From Orbilia blumenaviensis (taxonomy: Eukaryota; Ascomycota; Orbiliomycetes; Orbiliales; Orbiliaceae), in NCBI GenBank assembly GCA_036872755.1, contig JAVHNS010000011.1, forward strand, positions 1,612,001-1,676,000: DNA of 64,000 nt, read 5' to 3'. The translations under genes and the position numbers were made by a program. Below, piece by piece: positions 12,101-24,206 of the stretch; the stretch's first letter is position 1; each line of letters opens with the position of its first letter. The notes under the pieces were generated by a model. That model was not told the origin of the DNA. It worked only from the letters and a program-made list of their open reading frames with translations, and searched no databases.

Positions 12101-14208
12101 TCGAATTGTGGTCCCTTCTGTACTTCCTTATGCCTTCGGGTAGTAATATGTCTGCCGCCATGCCGGCTGGATTCACGGATCTTAAGGAGTTCCAACAATG
12201 GTTTTCTCGCCCCGTCGACCAACTCATAGAGGGGGGACGGGAAGGCATGGATGAGGAATCGAAGGACAGCATCAGAAAACTACACACAATTTTACGGCCT
12301 TTCCTGTTAAGGCGTTTGAAGAAGGATGTGGAAAAGCAAATGCCCGAGAAGCACGAGCATATTGTTTGGTGTCGGCTTTCAAAACGCCAAAGGTTTTTAT
12401 ACGACGATTTCATGTCTCGATCACAGACTCGGGAAACGCTCACAAACGGCAACTATCTCTCGATTATTAATTGTTTGATGCAATTGCGAAAAGTGTGCAA
12501 TCACCCTGATCTGTTTGAGACTCGGCCCATCATCACCTCTTTTGCAATGGGTCGCTCTGCTATCGCCGATTTTGAGATCAATGAACTCTTTGTGCGCCGC
12601 AAATTCCTCCGCGATAGTACCTTTAATACAATCAGCTTCGACACCCTCAATCTAAATCTAGTTAAAGCTGAATCACAATCGCGACTTTTCACAGACACCA
12701 CTAGCAAGTTGATTGCACAAAAGCTCATCAATGATCATATTTACGACCTTCAGCAAGAGATAGTTCCTGATCTACAACCGGATTTCTCATCTTCAAAAGG
12801 CTTGAACAATTACATCTCCAATCGCAACAAAATACACAATTTCGAGAAGGTCAAACAGATGGCTTACCTCAATACACTACGATGCCACAAGAAACCAGTT
12901 TACGGAGCTGATCTGCGTGAGGCTTGTAGTATTGGAGCGTACCCCCAGTTCACTTCTCAGATGCCAGACAATCGCAAGAAGCGTATAGATTGGCTGTCGA
13001 ATGGGGTCAACACTCTAAGGGAATTTGCAGCTACTGTAAATCGCCGCGCGGACGAGTACGATACTATAATTCAAAAATTCGGCTGTGTCACTCCCGCTGT
13101 TGTTGCCTCCGACCTCCCCTTAATTACGGTGACGCCCGCTGGCCGAGAAATTCTTCGACTTATCAAAACCAAGAAACTGGAGGACCCTTTTCACCGAGCA
13201 CGCAACCGCCTTTCAATCGCCTTTCCCGACAAACGCCTCTTGCAATATGATTGCGGCAAGCTCCAGAAGTTGGATGCTTTGCTTCGGCATTTGCAGGATG
13301 GTGGCCACCGAGCCCTAATTTTTACGCAAATGACAAAGGTTCTCGATATTCTCGAGGAATTCCTAAATATCCATGGTCACAGATATCTTAGGCTGGACGG
13401 TGCTACTAAAGTCGAGCAACGTCAGATTCTAACTGAGCGATTCAACAACGATAACCGTATCTTGGTTTTCATTCTGTCCTCTCGTTCCGGCGGATTAGGC
13501 CTTAACTTAACGGGAGCAGATTCGGTTATTTTCTATGACCTTGACTGGAATCCCGCTATGGATAAGCAGTGCCAGGACCGGTGCCACAGAATTGGACAAA
13601 CCCGCGATGTTCATATCTATCGTTTTGTTTCTGAGTTTACAATAGAATCTAACATTCTACGAAAATCAAACCAAAAGCAAATGCTTGATGACGTTGTCAT
13701 TCAGGAAGGCGAATTCACGGTTGACAAGTTTAACCGATTGACAGTTGCAGATTTGTTTGGTGACGATGCGAAGAAGTTTGGACTGGAATCAATCGGCGGG
13801 AAGACCATTGGATCAACGACAGGCAATATGAGCAAAGCTTTAGAGGAAGTTGAAGATGTAGACGACGTTGTAGCCGCCAAGGCAGCATCGAAGGAGGCTG
13901 TCGAAAACCTTGATAGAGACGACTTCGGGCGGGAAGAGGGGCCAAAACCAGCAGCAGCTACCGCTACCGATGATATATCGAATAATGCTGGGACACCGCG
14001 AAATTCCGAGCAGGCGAGCACGCCAGTAGCAGCCGCTACCCCTGTCGAGACCGAGGACGTTGAGGAGACCCAGAATGGAGAAGAAGACAACTCTAGCACA
14101 GTCGATGACTACCTTATTCGATTCTGGATCTGGGAGCTGCGTGATACGCCTGTTCTCATCCCAGACAAGAATAAGAAAAGGAAGGCGAAGAAGGCGAAAC
14201 CACCCTGA
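9159..14208 (+). CDS. swr1: Helicase SWR1, catalytic subunit of the SWR1 chromatin-remodelling complex
   Basis: Three exons: 9159-9207, 9289-10547 and 10606-14208, giving 1636 residues. A basic, low-complexity N-terminus is followed by an HSA domain at about residues 350-430 (starts WGHQDHFVNHAIRFSKLLKR). Then come very acidic Asp/Glu/Ser stretches and the two-lobed Snf2 ATPase. Walker A is ADEMGLGKT at about residue 792 and the DEAH box ILDEAHNIKN at about 898. The long insertion between the lobes is characteristic of the SWR1/INO80 group. The second lobe starts near residue 1320 and includes SSRSGGLGLNLTGAD and QDRCHRIGQT. The tail is Lys-rich. Family knowledge: SWR1 exchanges H2A-H2B for H2A.Z-H2B in nucleosomes; the HSA domain binds actin and Arp4. 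The start at 9159 gives a short first exon ending in a GTACGT donor, and the next exon has no ATG upstream in frame. Confidence 0.95.
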
Positions 14209-17099
14209 GGAAGCTTTTAATTGGAAATCAATGGCTTTGTTAATACTTCACTTTTATTTCATGTAAATTTATTCCTGCTATGCAGCCCCCTTCAAAGTAT
14301 TTTGCTTTGTCCTGCTCACACCTACATTCACTCCGCTCAAAACACGTGCTCTGGTTCGCTGATGGCCTGCACTAATATTACATATGCTTTTGGGGCATTT
14401 TCTCCTTGCCGCCTGACCCCAGCTATGGGCCATTCCTTTGCCTGGGCTCTTTCCTTCTTCTTTTTCTTCTTTTTTGTTTTTACGTTTATTCGCATCTCTA
14501 TCTTCCGAGCTTGGAACCTTCGAACAAGTGTATTACTAGCAGCTCGTATACTTTTATTATCGGTGTAGACAAAAAAATGGGACCAGAATTTATAATTTTT
14601 TTTTTGAAACAGGGATCTGCTAGAGCAGGTGGACGCTAGAGCAAATGTTTCTAGACAGTTAAACATTTAAAGTATGCATGCACTACGGAGAAAATAGGGA
14701 AAGCGACCAAAGTGCAGCGGCGCCTACCGTGTCCTCTGTGGGATTGGAAGAGGTTAAACGTGACCTGTGGACAGCCGGATATGTTAATTACCAAGGACTG
14801 AACAGGTATGTGTGGGTAAGCAGTTAGGTACTTTGGTACATACATCATACTTAAAGTACGTAGACTTAATGGGAGCTAGTATTTAAAACCCAGTGTGCCT
14901 GTTTGAGGTGGAGGGGCGACACAGGTGATTCAGGTGCAGCGCGATGACGTAGATGGCTCTTCTGGCTGCGTTATCGCTTCGGTGACAGCCCTTCACATTG
15001 CACATTCCAGGGTATAAGCACATATGTCTGGGTACATATGTACTAGTGAAAGTATCCATACATACTCGAGTTAACGTCCTTGGGTCTAGGTGGGTACTTA
15101 CTACCTGTGAGTAGGTAAGTACCCAAGTACCTGTACACCCTTGGCCGGTCCTAGAGCTCCAGAAGTGTTCCGGGAGGAAAAAGGAAATCGCCAGACCATT
15201 ATCAATGCAGCCCGTGGAGAATAGAATTTTTTTCGAACGGGTTTACAACGGGGCAATGTTCTCGAAGCGGGACTACCTCACCACAGGGTGCTTGAAAAAT
15301 TGCAGCGAGTTACCTTCCAATAAGCCAGTAAGTAAATACTTGGTACTTACATACTTCAGTAGATTAATACCTAGTCAAAGGGGAAGGGAAAAAAAAAAAA
15401 AAAGTGCCATAGCTGGAACGGCATCTTTCCCGGGTTGAGTTGCAGTGGCCATCCAAACCAACTCGCACACCCATCCGTTCGAGGCTCGGAATAATGAATG
15501 TATTCATAGGAATTTCTTAATGCTAAGTACAGAGATGTGAGACGTGCTGGTACTAACAAACCACTAGTACTTTGCTAAAACCATACTTGCTATACTGGGC
15601 ATTTGAGCGGAGACCCTGATTGACCGGCCCTGTCTTTAGCCAATTGCTCATGTTTGAAGGGAAGGCGATTGCGAATTGATTGGTTCCGGTCTTATCCCGA
15701 ACGGGTAGATGTCTCTACAGGAAGATGGCCACGTTTGAAGCGAAAAAAAGCCAGGCTTCTGGCCGGCGGGCAAAGAATAGCAACCAACCAACCAAAAAAA
15801 AAAAGTGTGAAGGAAAAGTGCCTGCGCGGGGATGCACATCTTTCCTCTTGCATGTGGCATTGGTGGTATTCCTTGTAGATTACCCATCTGGTATACCGAA
15901 GCAGCATTGATGTTGGTTCGCATTGAACCTCTGACCCCGTGGTACCCGTTAGGATCCTAGTAGGATAATTTTCGATCCGGACAACAGTGCCCAAGAACTA
16001 TGCCTCATCTCTGATTAAGAGAGATAGGGATAGGGATGGAGAAATGGAGACAGAAAGAGGTCATATAGTACAGAGCCATATGAAATCCAAAGCAACTGAC
16101 AATATATACTTATTTAGTCAGTACCTACTTGTATCGTTTCATCTGATACTAAACTTAACCTAAAGCTCGCAAGTAGCGAAAGATGTGTATAGACCTCAGT
16201 GTGTGGGTGTGGGTGTGGGTGTGGGTGTGTGTACATACATTTGTCAAGTTAGCTGTTGGCGCCACTGGATCTAATTCCAACGACCGGGTCCTTATTTTGG
16301 TGATGCCTTGACATGGAAGGCTTAAAACTGTCGTTTGAAGCTCCAATTTATGACCGCTAGCTAACTGCTTCAGTAGCGGCTGTTAGAACTGGACCGAATC
16401 GCTGGCAAATGGCATGGTCAAGGTGTGTGGTTGCAGCTATATTCCGCTAAGCTTATACCCCTGGACTTTCTGATAGCAGGCCCTCCCCGCCCCCCCTCCC
16501 TATCACTCCTCCTCCCCTTCTCTTCTCCCTCCTCCCCCTCTCCTCAACGAGAGCACCCCTTTCTCTGTAAGATATATCATCTTTGCTGTAGTAATCTCTA
16601 TTATCCCCCACTACTGCTGCTGCTACGACGCGTGCACCTCTCTTCATTCTATAACTGGTATCGAAATCTACCAATTCGTCGAAGTATGCTCAGTACGTAC
16701 CGATCCAAGTAGACTGAAGCATACTATCGACAGCACAGCACAGCACGGCTGCAGCTGCATGACAGCAATCTGTAGCACGAAAGAGCTTTGCTTCCTATAT
16801 CTTTTCTTCAAAACAGGGCGGCGCACCTGACGATCAGGGAATACCACGGCATCCAACCCGAATCGACGATACTTTATACCTCAGACGATATATATATATA
16901 CAGTATCAAGTGGATGTTAGGATTTATATAGAGGCATCGACTATTCCGTGGAACTACTTTTTTTTTTTTTTCTAAAAAAAAAAAAAAATTTAAAAAATTT
17001 AAGAAAAAAAGGTAAGAGAGAAAAAAGAAAGAAGAGAAAAGAGAGAAAAGAGAGAAAGAAGACAAGGTAGAGGCTGAGGAAGCACTGCGACCTTTTGGA
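14209..17099. other. Intergenic region between SWR1 and nik1
   Basis: No recognisable gene. It holds the SWR1 3' region, TAGG-type repeats near 15080-15132, a G-quadruplex motif at 16205-16225, and a T-run followed directly by an A-run near 16958-16990 that could fold into an A/T hairpin. Open frames of 70-110 codons here are low in complexity or Ser/Thr-rich without domains. Confidence 0.55.
16205..16225 (+). repeat. (GTGTGG)n tract forming a G-quadruplex motif
   Basis: Four GGG triplets at 16205-16207, 16211-16213, 16217-16219 and 16223-16225 are separated by identical TGT loops. This meets the usual G3N1-7 quadruplex definition. It lies about 2.5 kb before the nik1 start codon. Confidence 0.8.
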
Positions 17100-17501
17100 T
17101 GGAGATATCTCAACCTCTTGCTCCTTTTCTTACCCTTCCTCTATGCCCACCTTGTGATATCAATTTCTGGTGTTAGTAGGATCCTAGTTAGCCCCCTTGC
17201 TTTCGGGTCCAGAGCTCTAGTCCAGTTCTGCGGACCCTTCTTTGAACGAAACCACAAAGCACATCACACATATCATACATTACATTACATATCACCTCGA
17301 TCGAACTAAAAGTCGTCCCGGCCAATACTCCTCCCTTTCCCTCATCATTCCTCCTCCCCTTCTTCCGTAGACAAGCATTTAAAATACCCGAGGACGAAAT
17401 CGAAGGCAAAGCGGCAGGGAAGCAGCTCACCACAGTTCCTATCTTCCTTCTGTTGTTCTTATCCCTCCATCTCTGTCTCCATCTCTATCTCTATCTCTTC
17501 T

Positions 17502-17503
<2 letters not shown>

Positions 17504-17539
<36 letters not shown>
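17504..17539 (+). repeat. Poly(T) run of 36 nt
   Basis: The longest homopolymer in the window, inside a 54-nt pure pyrimidine run in the nik1 upstream region. Confidence 0.9.
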
Positions 17540-18488
17540 CCTTTCCCGCCTCCTACCACCTCCCCGGTCCCTTCTCACTCCCTCCCCCCCTCCCCTCTTA
17601 AAGGCGGTGTGATCGACTCTGCTTTCCCCTTCACATCTGGAGTAAGTGGCAGTTTTATACTATGTCCCTGTTCACTAGGCATGTTTGGAGTTCCGCTCTG
17701 GGAAGCAACTGGCAGTACATCTGCCTCAGCTAGGCGGAGATCACGGGAGCCAACCTGGGGGGGTGGGGAGGAAGGTTGAATTGCGGAGGGGGCTCCCCGT
17801 CGGCAGCTTCACAGTTGCGGCTGCTGGGACTGGCCCGCCTCACCCTTCCTTTTGGCTTCCCTCCTCTGTTCGGTCCTCTCTCGACGTCATTCTGAAACTC
17901 GAGGGAAAAGCCTATTCCCTCGTTTCCACGTATTGACCCCATCCAGCACACTGATCCGCATCGGAACTCCGCGTGGCTCTATTCCAATTTAACGGAATCT
18001 CCCCTCCTGCTCAACCGAAGGTGGTTTGGCCAGGCCGTTTGTTATTTGTTAATCGGCCATATTGATTCTTATTATTGGCGGTTGCGGTTGTGCGTTTTTT
18101 TGGGAAGTTTCCTTCTTTTGGTTGTTCCTGCTCGCTTGATAAACGGAGGGGCGATTCGGCCTGGCCTGCAAGACGGGATCGTTCGTTTCGTGATCCTTTT
18201 ATCGCCTTATACCCTCCTGCCAATTCTACTTCCCCGATAGCCTTGTCTATTACCTGTCTATTATATCCGTTCCCCATCTTTATACATATCGTCGTTCATC
18301 GAATTCGTCTTACCCCTCGTTCAATTTCCTGCCTCTCGACGGCGACTGTTTTTTTTTTTTTTCCTTCTTCTTTTCTTCTTTTTCTTCTTCTGTTCTCTGT
18401 CTCTTCCACTGACTGTACCATACGTATCTTGGATTACTTCGCTTCTCAATGCAAAACTAACCGTCAAGCGCAACACTGAAATCCAGAT

Positions 18489-18516
18489 CCAACGTCCAAC
18501 GTCCAACGTCCAACGT
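18489..18516 (+). repeat. Four tandem copies of the heptamer CCAACGT
   Basis: Perfect 7-nt tandem repeat followed by a partial copy, about 220 bases before the nik1 start codon. It sits in what is probably transcribed leader. Confidence 0.85.
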
Positions 18517-18739
18517 CCACTTGAGTATCTCTCCTCCTTCTCCTCTTCCTCCTACCCCTAATCCTCTTCCTCCTTCCATACGGGCTTCTGCCCGAACCGG
18601 GTCACCAAAACTTTTCCCTTGCTTAGTTGAACACCATCCACTATTGCAAAAAATAAGAGGGTCGAAAAAAGTGCCGAAGACCTCCTCTTCCCCCCACCCG
18701 GCATCCGCTCTGGAGGAACCGCCCCCAAAGAAACTCAAG

Positions 18740-21700
18740 ATGTCGGTTTCTCCGGATACCATCGCCGCAACCACAAACCTACTGGCTTCTCTCGCTGCCG
18801 GAGGGGCTCTGGCCCCGCTAGCCAAGACGAAGCTTCCAGGCGAAGACACCGAGGAGAAGAGAGCTCTTGAAAGGGAAATATTCGCCCTAGCAAATAGAAT
18901 ACGGCTGCTTGAGCTGAAAGCTTCAGCCGTAAACCCGAAATTCTTTCCAGAGACGCCAAACGACGGTCCACCGCCTGTGTTGGTTTCACCGGAGAGCAAT
19001 AACACTGCGACGACCGCATCTACCAATAACTCGCACAACGATGGAATACTGCCTACCACATCTTTACCGCCCAACGGTAATGCTCAGTCCATCGATATCG
19101 AACCCGATTTGGAAGTGCTTAAAAAGCAAGTCAAGGCTCAGGAGGGTGAAATTCAAAGCCATGGGAAGAATGTAGAAGTTCTAGTGGAAGAGATTAACCA
19201 GCACCAACATGCTTTGCAAAATGTGAACCAGGAGTACAGTAGAGTTGAAATGTTGGAGAAAGAGCTCAGGAAGAGCCAGAGGGCAAACTTGGCTTTCCAG
19301 AAAGCCTTAAGGGAGATTGGTGAAATCGTGACAGCTGGTAAGATTATTCGATTTTTCTACATCTGTCGCAGCGTGCAGTTGATGTAACTTTTTGCGAATA
19401 GTGGCCAGGGGCGATCTCACAAAGAAGGTTACTGTTCATGATGTGGAGATGGACAAGGAAATTGAGATTTTCAAGGGCACCATCAACAACATGACGGACC
19501 AGCTACAAACATTCGCCAGCGAGGTTTCCCGCGTCGCCAGAGAAGTCGGAACAGAGGGCCGATTGGGAGGTCAAGCCAGTGTCAATGGTGTCGAAGGCAC
19601 TTGGCGCGAATTAACTGATAACGGTTCGTTTCAATACTAATCATTCTACGACGATAATCAACTAATCATTTCACCATAGTCAATACTATGGCCTCCAACC
19701 TCACCTCACAAGTACGAGAAATCGCCGAGGTTACCTCTGCAGTCGCCAATGGTGATCTGTCGAGGAAGATCCATGTTCACGCTCAGGGTGAAATCCTGAT
19801 GCTACAACAAACAATAAATACCATGGTGGAGCAACTCGGAAGATTTGCGCTGGAGGTTACCAGGGTTTCCAGAGAGGTTGGAATTGAAGGAATACTCGGC
19901 GGCCAGGCAGAAATCGAAGGTGTCAAGGGTACATGGAGAGAGTTGACGGATAATGTCAACGCTATGGCTGCTAATCTTACTGAACAAGTCCGAAATATTG
20001 GTAAGGCTAACACCGAAGAGGCTCTACGACCAGGCAGGAACTGATTTGATCTAGCTACTGTTACAACTGCCGTCGCGAAGGGTGATCTTAGCCGAAAGGT
20101 CAGCGCCAGTTGCAGAGGCGAAATCCTGCAACTCAAGGAGACCATCAACAAGATGGTTGACCGTCTTCAGAACTTTGCTAGCGAAGTCACAAAAGTCGCC
20201 CGTGAGGTCGGCACTGAAGGCCAACTCGGTGGTCAAGCGAACGTGGATGATGTTGAAGGAACCTGGAAATCTCTCACCGAAAGTGTCAATGGCATGGCTA
20301 CCAATCTTACACTCCAAGTCAGAAACATTGCGTCTGTTACAACTGCTGTCGCTGAAGGTAATCTAAGCCTTAAGATTGACGTACCCGCTGAGGGCGAAAT
20401 CTTACAACTTAAGAACACTATTAACAAGATGGTGGAGAGGCTACAAAACTTTGCAACTCAAGTCACGAAGGTTGCTCGTGAAGTTGGAACTGATGGTATT
20501 CTTGGTGGCCAAGCCAGGGTGCAAGATGTGGAGGGCGTTTGGAAAGACCTCACTGACAATGTAAACGTCATGGCTAATAACCTTACGACTCAAGTGAGAA
20601 GTATCGCGGATGTTACAACCGCTGTGGCACAGGGAGACCTAAGCAGGAAGATCACAGTGCATGCACAAGGTGAAGTGCTGGCTCTCAAATCTACCATCAA
20701 CAAAATGGTGGACCGTCTCGAAGTATTCTCTCGAGAGGTGAAACGGGTTGCTCGTGACGTAAGTTTTCACCACAACTCTGTAAATATTACGAAGTGCTAA
20801 CGATTGCCTCTAGGTTGGTATCGACGGCAAACTCGGTGTACAAGCCGAAGTTAATGACGTTGATGGATTGTGGAAAGAAATCACCACAAATGTGAACATC
20901 ATGGCGACCAACCTAACTTCCCAAGTACGAGCCTTCGCTCAGATCACTGCAGCTGCTACAGATGGAGACTTTACAAGGTTTATCACAGTCGAAGCCTCCG
21001 GGGAAATGGATGCTCTTAAGACTAAGATCAACCAGATGGTGTTCAATCTCCGAGATAGTATCCAGAAGAACACTGCTGCCAGGGAAGCTGCCGAATTAGC
21101 GAATAGAACCAAGTCCGAATTCCTAGCCAACATGTCACACGAAATCCGAACACCTATGAACGGTATCATCGGCATGACCCAACTTACGCTCGATACTGAC
21201 CTCACCCAATTCCAACGAGAAATGTTGAATATTGTACACAATCTCGCCAATAGTTTGTTAACGATCATCGACGACATTTTGGATATCTCAAAGATCGAAG
21301 CCAACCGTATGGTTATGGAGGAGATCCCGTTCTCTCTCCGAGGAACTGTCTTCAACGCCCTCAAAACTTTGGCTGTTAAGGCCAATGAACGGTTCCTGGA
21401 CCTTGTATATAATGTCGACAATGTGGTTCCAGACCACGTTGTTGGCGACTCCTTCCGTCTCCGCCAAGTTATTCTCAACCTTGTTGGCAACGCTATCAAG
21501 TTCACTGAAAGCGGGGAAATTACCTTGAGCATCAAACCTGCTGACCAAGGTCGCTGCAAGGAAAACGAGTACTGCTTCGAGTTCTCCGTGGCAGATACCG
21601 GCATTGGTATCCAGGCTGATAAGCTGGATCTTATCTTCGATACGTTCTGCCAGGCAGATGGGTCTACAACAAGAAAGTTTGGTGGCACAGGTCTCGGTCT

Positions 21701-22865
21701 TTCAATTTCTAAGCGTCTCGTTAATCTCATGGGTGGTGATGTCTGGGTTAAGAGCCAATACGGCGTTGGAAGCACATTCTACTTCACCGTCGTCGTCAAA
21801 TTGGCAGAGACCGATCTCACTCTCATCCGACCACAGCTAGCGCCCTACAAGGGCCACCAAGTTCTCTTCATTGATGACTTGGGTGACCAATCTGGCGTTG
21901 CCATAGCCGACATGCTCAGACAGCTCGAGCTCGTTCCCATCGTGGTTAAGAGTGCCGAAGAAGCCCCGAGAGCGGATCATCCTCTATATCCTGCCAAAAA
22001 CGGCATCGCATATGATGTCATTATCGTGGATTCAATGTCGATGGCTCTCAAACTTCGAACCTTCGACCACTTCAAGTATATACCCTTGGTTCTATTATCC
22101 CCGGTGATACATGTCAGCCTAAAGTCGACACTTGACCTCGGTATAACATCATATATGACTGTTCCGTGTCTCCCGATCGACCTAGGTAATGGAATGATTC
22201 CCGCCTTGGAGGGGCGAGCTGCACCTTCCATATCCGAGAACTCCAAGTCATTGGTCTTGCTGTTAGCCGAGGATAACGTGGTAAACCAGAAACTCGCCGT
22301 CAAAATCCTCGAGAAGTACCACCACACTGTTGAGGTTGTTGAGAACGGCCTGCAAGCCGTAGATGCAGTTCAGAAAAAACGATACGATTGCGTATTAATG
22401 GACGTGCAAATGCCAGTTATGGGTGGCTTCGAAGCAACAGCAAAGATTCGTGAATACGAACGGGACTTTGGTCTACCCCGAACTCCAATTGTGGCGCTCA
22501 CCGCACATGCCATGTTAGGCGATAGGGAAAAGTGCATCCAAGCGCAAATGGATGAATATCTGTCAAAACCACTTAAGCAGAATCAGCTCATCCAGACAAT
22601 CTCAAAGTGCGCCGCCTTGGGCGGTACCCTGCTAGAACGTGGTGTTTCTAAGTCGGATGATAGAAGGGCAGTCGCTAGCCTGACTCGACCGGCGTACGAT
22701 AGTAGGTCAATGACGTCGAATGCGTCTGTTATGAGACCGGAGGCAAGCGCTAGCGCCAGTGCCATGTCACCGACAACACTGACACCCGAAGAAGCGATGG
22801 AGAGCAGGGTAAGTCGCCTTCCGGCCATGAAGAAGACCGGGTTAAATAATCTATCGAGGCGCTAA
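18740..22865 (+). CDS. nik1: Group III hybrid histidine kinase (Nik1/OS-1), HAMP-repeat osmosensor
   Basis: Five exons: 18740-19337, 19402-19623, 19680-20000, 20055-20758 and 20814-22865, giving 1298 residues. A non-membrane N-terminus with a coiled coil is followed by six tandem HAMP-type units of about 92 residues, between about residues 195 and 690, each with a [16 protein letters not shown] block and a LTDNVN-type linker. Then come the kinase core (H-box [16 protein letters not shown], His about 724; N-box [26 protein letters not shown]) and a receiver domain with the phospho-acceptor Asp in DVQMPVMGG (about residue 1145). Family knowledge: this cytoplasmic kinase feeds the Ypd1-Ssk1-HOG MAPK pathway, senses osmotic stress and is needed for phenylpyrrole and dicarboximide fungicide action. 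The ATG at 18740 is chosen because the open frame upstream of it has no in-frame ATG and is Pro/Ser-rich. Confidence 0.97.
19402..20990 (+). repeat. Internal HAMP-unit repeats of nik1
   Basis: DNA-level internal repetition of about 276 nt per unit, matching the tandem HAMP units. Motifs such as the [16 protein letters not shown] and VTTAVA blocks recur with only small changes. Units 4 and 5 appear most alike. Confidence 0.8.
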
Positions 22866-23741
22866 CACCTAGGCTAAACCAACGAACTAGCCGATATTTA
22901 GATCTAACAGCTCTTGAAACAGAAACTAAAATAAAAGTCAGAAGAGGAAAGAAGAAAGAAGAAAAAAAAGAATAATTTGTAATTCTTAGACCTTGTCTTT
23001 TTTTTTTTTTTTTTTTTTTTTGTTCATCGCAGGTGACTTCGTATCGGCAATGTTTTTGGGCATTTTTCCGTTGTGGATGATGGAAGAGTAGGGCGAAGGA
23101 TTGGGCTTTCTAAGACAACATCGGCGAGCCTTTGGTTGTTTGCGTGTTAGGATGACCGCAATATATTTCGATTCATGAGAATGCATGTTTTAGAAAACCA
23201 TTTTGTACACTTCACTTCACTTCTTGCGGCTTCTCTCCTCGTTCCTTATCCCATTTTACTCTTATTCTTTTTTGTTTCCGCGTGGTTTTTTTTTTTTTTT
23301 TTCTTCTTTTCTTTCCTTTTCTTCCGTTGCTGGGTTCCTGGGTTTTTGTGTGGGACAGAAAGAGCTGGGTGTGATATATAAATTCTAGCACTATACTATT
23401 GCTACCATTACTAGGTATATCCTCATCCCAGTTGGGCTTTAACTTAGTTAACATTTTTACCGGGCCATTCTATATTGTATACATGGGGCAGGGTATTTCC
23501 CTTTCCCCCCTTCTTTCCTGACGTGTTTACTGAAATACAAGACTGTATACGAGTGGGGCCGCCCTTTCCTCTCCACCCCTGCGGCGTCGTGCCGTAGTTC
23601 TATTTCCTTATATACGACTTGCGATTTTAAACGAACCTTGGTTTATTGTTTAAGGCTTAAGAACTGTTGCCATTGCTCTTGCTCCGGTCTTCCCCACACC
23701 CAAGGGGAAAATGTAAAAGAAAGGTACAATTGCAATGGTCT

Positions 23742-23759
23742 CGCGGTAACGTTACCGCG
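23742..23759. promoter_or_regulatory. 18-bp perfect palindrome with inverted CGG triplets
   Basis: CGCGGTAACGTTACCGCG is identical to its reverse complement. It contains CGG-N8-CCG, the inverted layout many Zn2Cys6 dimers bind. It lies about 790 bases before the start codon of the next gene. Regulatory function is inferred only. Confidence 0.35.
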
Positions 23760-23861
23760 TGTTTTAAGTACCGAACTGTATAAGTATCAGAGTACCTTTT
23801 ACCTGGGTAATATACTTTTCGATACTGACAGTATGGCCATACGGACAAATTATTGTAACGT

Positions 23862-23879
23862 CTAGAGCTGCCGCTCTAG
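23862..23879. repeat. Short inverted repeat (7-bp stem, 4-nt loop)
   Basis: CTAGAGC and GCTCTAG flank TGCC. No T-run or gene end lies next to it, so no function is assigned. Confidence 0.5.
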
Positions 23880-24192
23880 GACACGGGCTGCGATCAAGCT
23901 TAAGCTGTCATGCTGTGGCCGGATGCATCAACCACGATTAAACCCTCTCCGCCCCTCCCAAGATACATCTTACCGCTAGCAGGAAAGCCTGCTAGTAAAC
24001 GCAAATGTAACTTCTGCAGTGACACCCCCCCGAAACGGGCCAGACCAATCCCTTTCGGTGGCAGGCACACGCCTCTACTGCTAGCTCCCGAGCTGAATAA
24101 AATATGCTGACCTAAGTAGTTAATTGGCTTAGCTGAACCCTCCAAGCTCCTACTCAAGTACTCAAGCGAGTAGTAAGCAATACCTGCTGCTG

Positions 24193-24206
24193 TATAAAAC
24201 CCCGAA
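24193..24206 (+). promoter_or_regulatory. TATA-type element upstream of the UDP-GlcNAc pyrophosphorylase gene
   Basis: TATAAAACCCCGAA, identical over 14 bases to the element before the IF1 gene. It lies 342 bases before the start codon, implying a leader of about 300 bases if it is the TATA box. Confidence 0.45.

Larger units (their letters stand above)
17100..18739 (+). promoter_or_regulatory. Promoter and long pyrimidine-rich leader of nik1
   Basis: The region before the nik1 start is strongly C/T-rich on the coding strand. It contains an unbroken pyrimidine run at 17494-17547 (including 36 consecutive T at 17504-17539), further T-runs near 18348-18362, and four copies of CCAACGT at 18489-18516. 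Such CT-rich DNA is common just before and within 5' leaders of highly expressed fungal genes. Several short ATG-initiated frames are present, so upstream ORFs or leader introns are possible. The transcription start is not known. Confidence 0.5.

Noticed and set aside
17494..17547. Poly(T)-containing pyrimidine run as a reverse-transcribed element tail
   Set aside because: No adjacent element body, target-site duplication or reverse-transcriptase fragment; it fits a promoter or leader tract better.
20939..21775. 278-codon minus-strand open frame
   Set aside because: Antisense shadow of the nik1 kinase domain. No domain in its own right.
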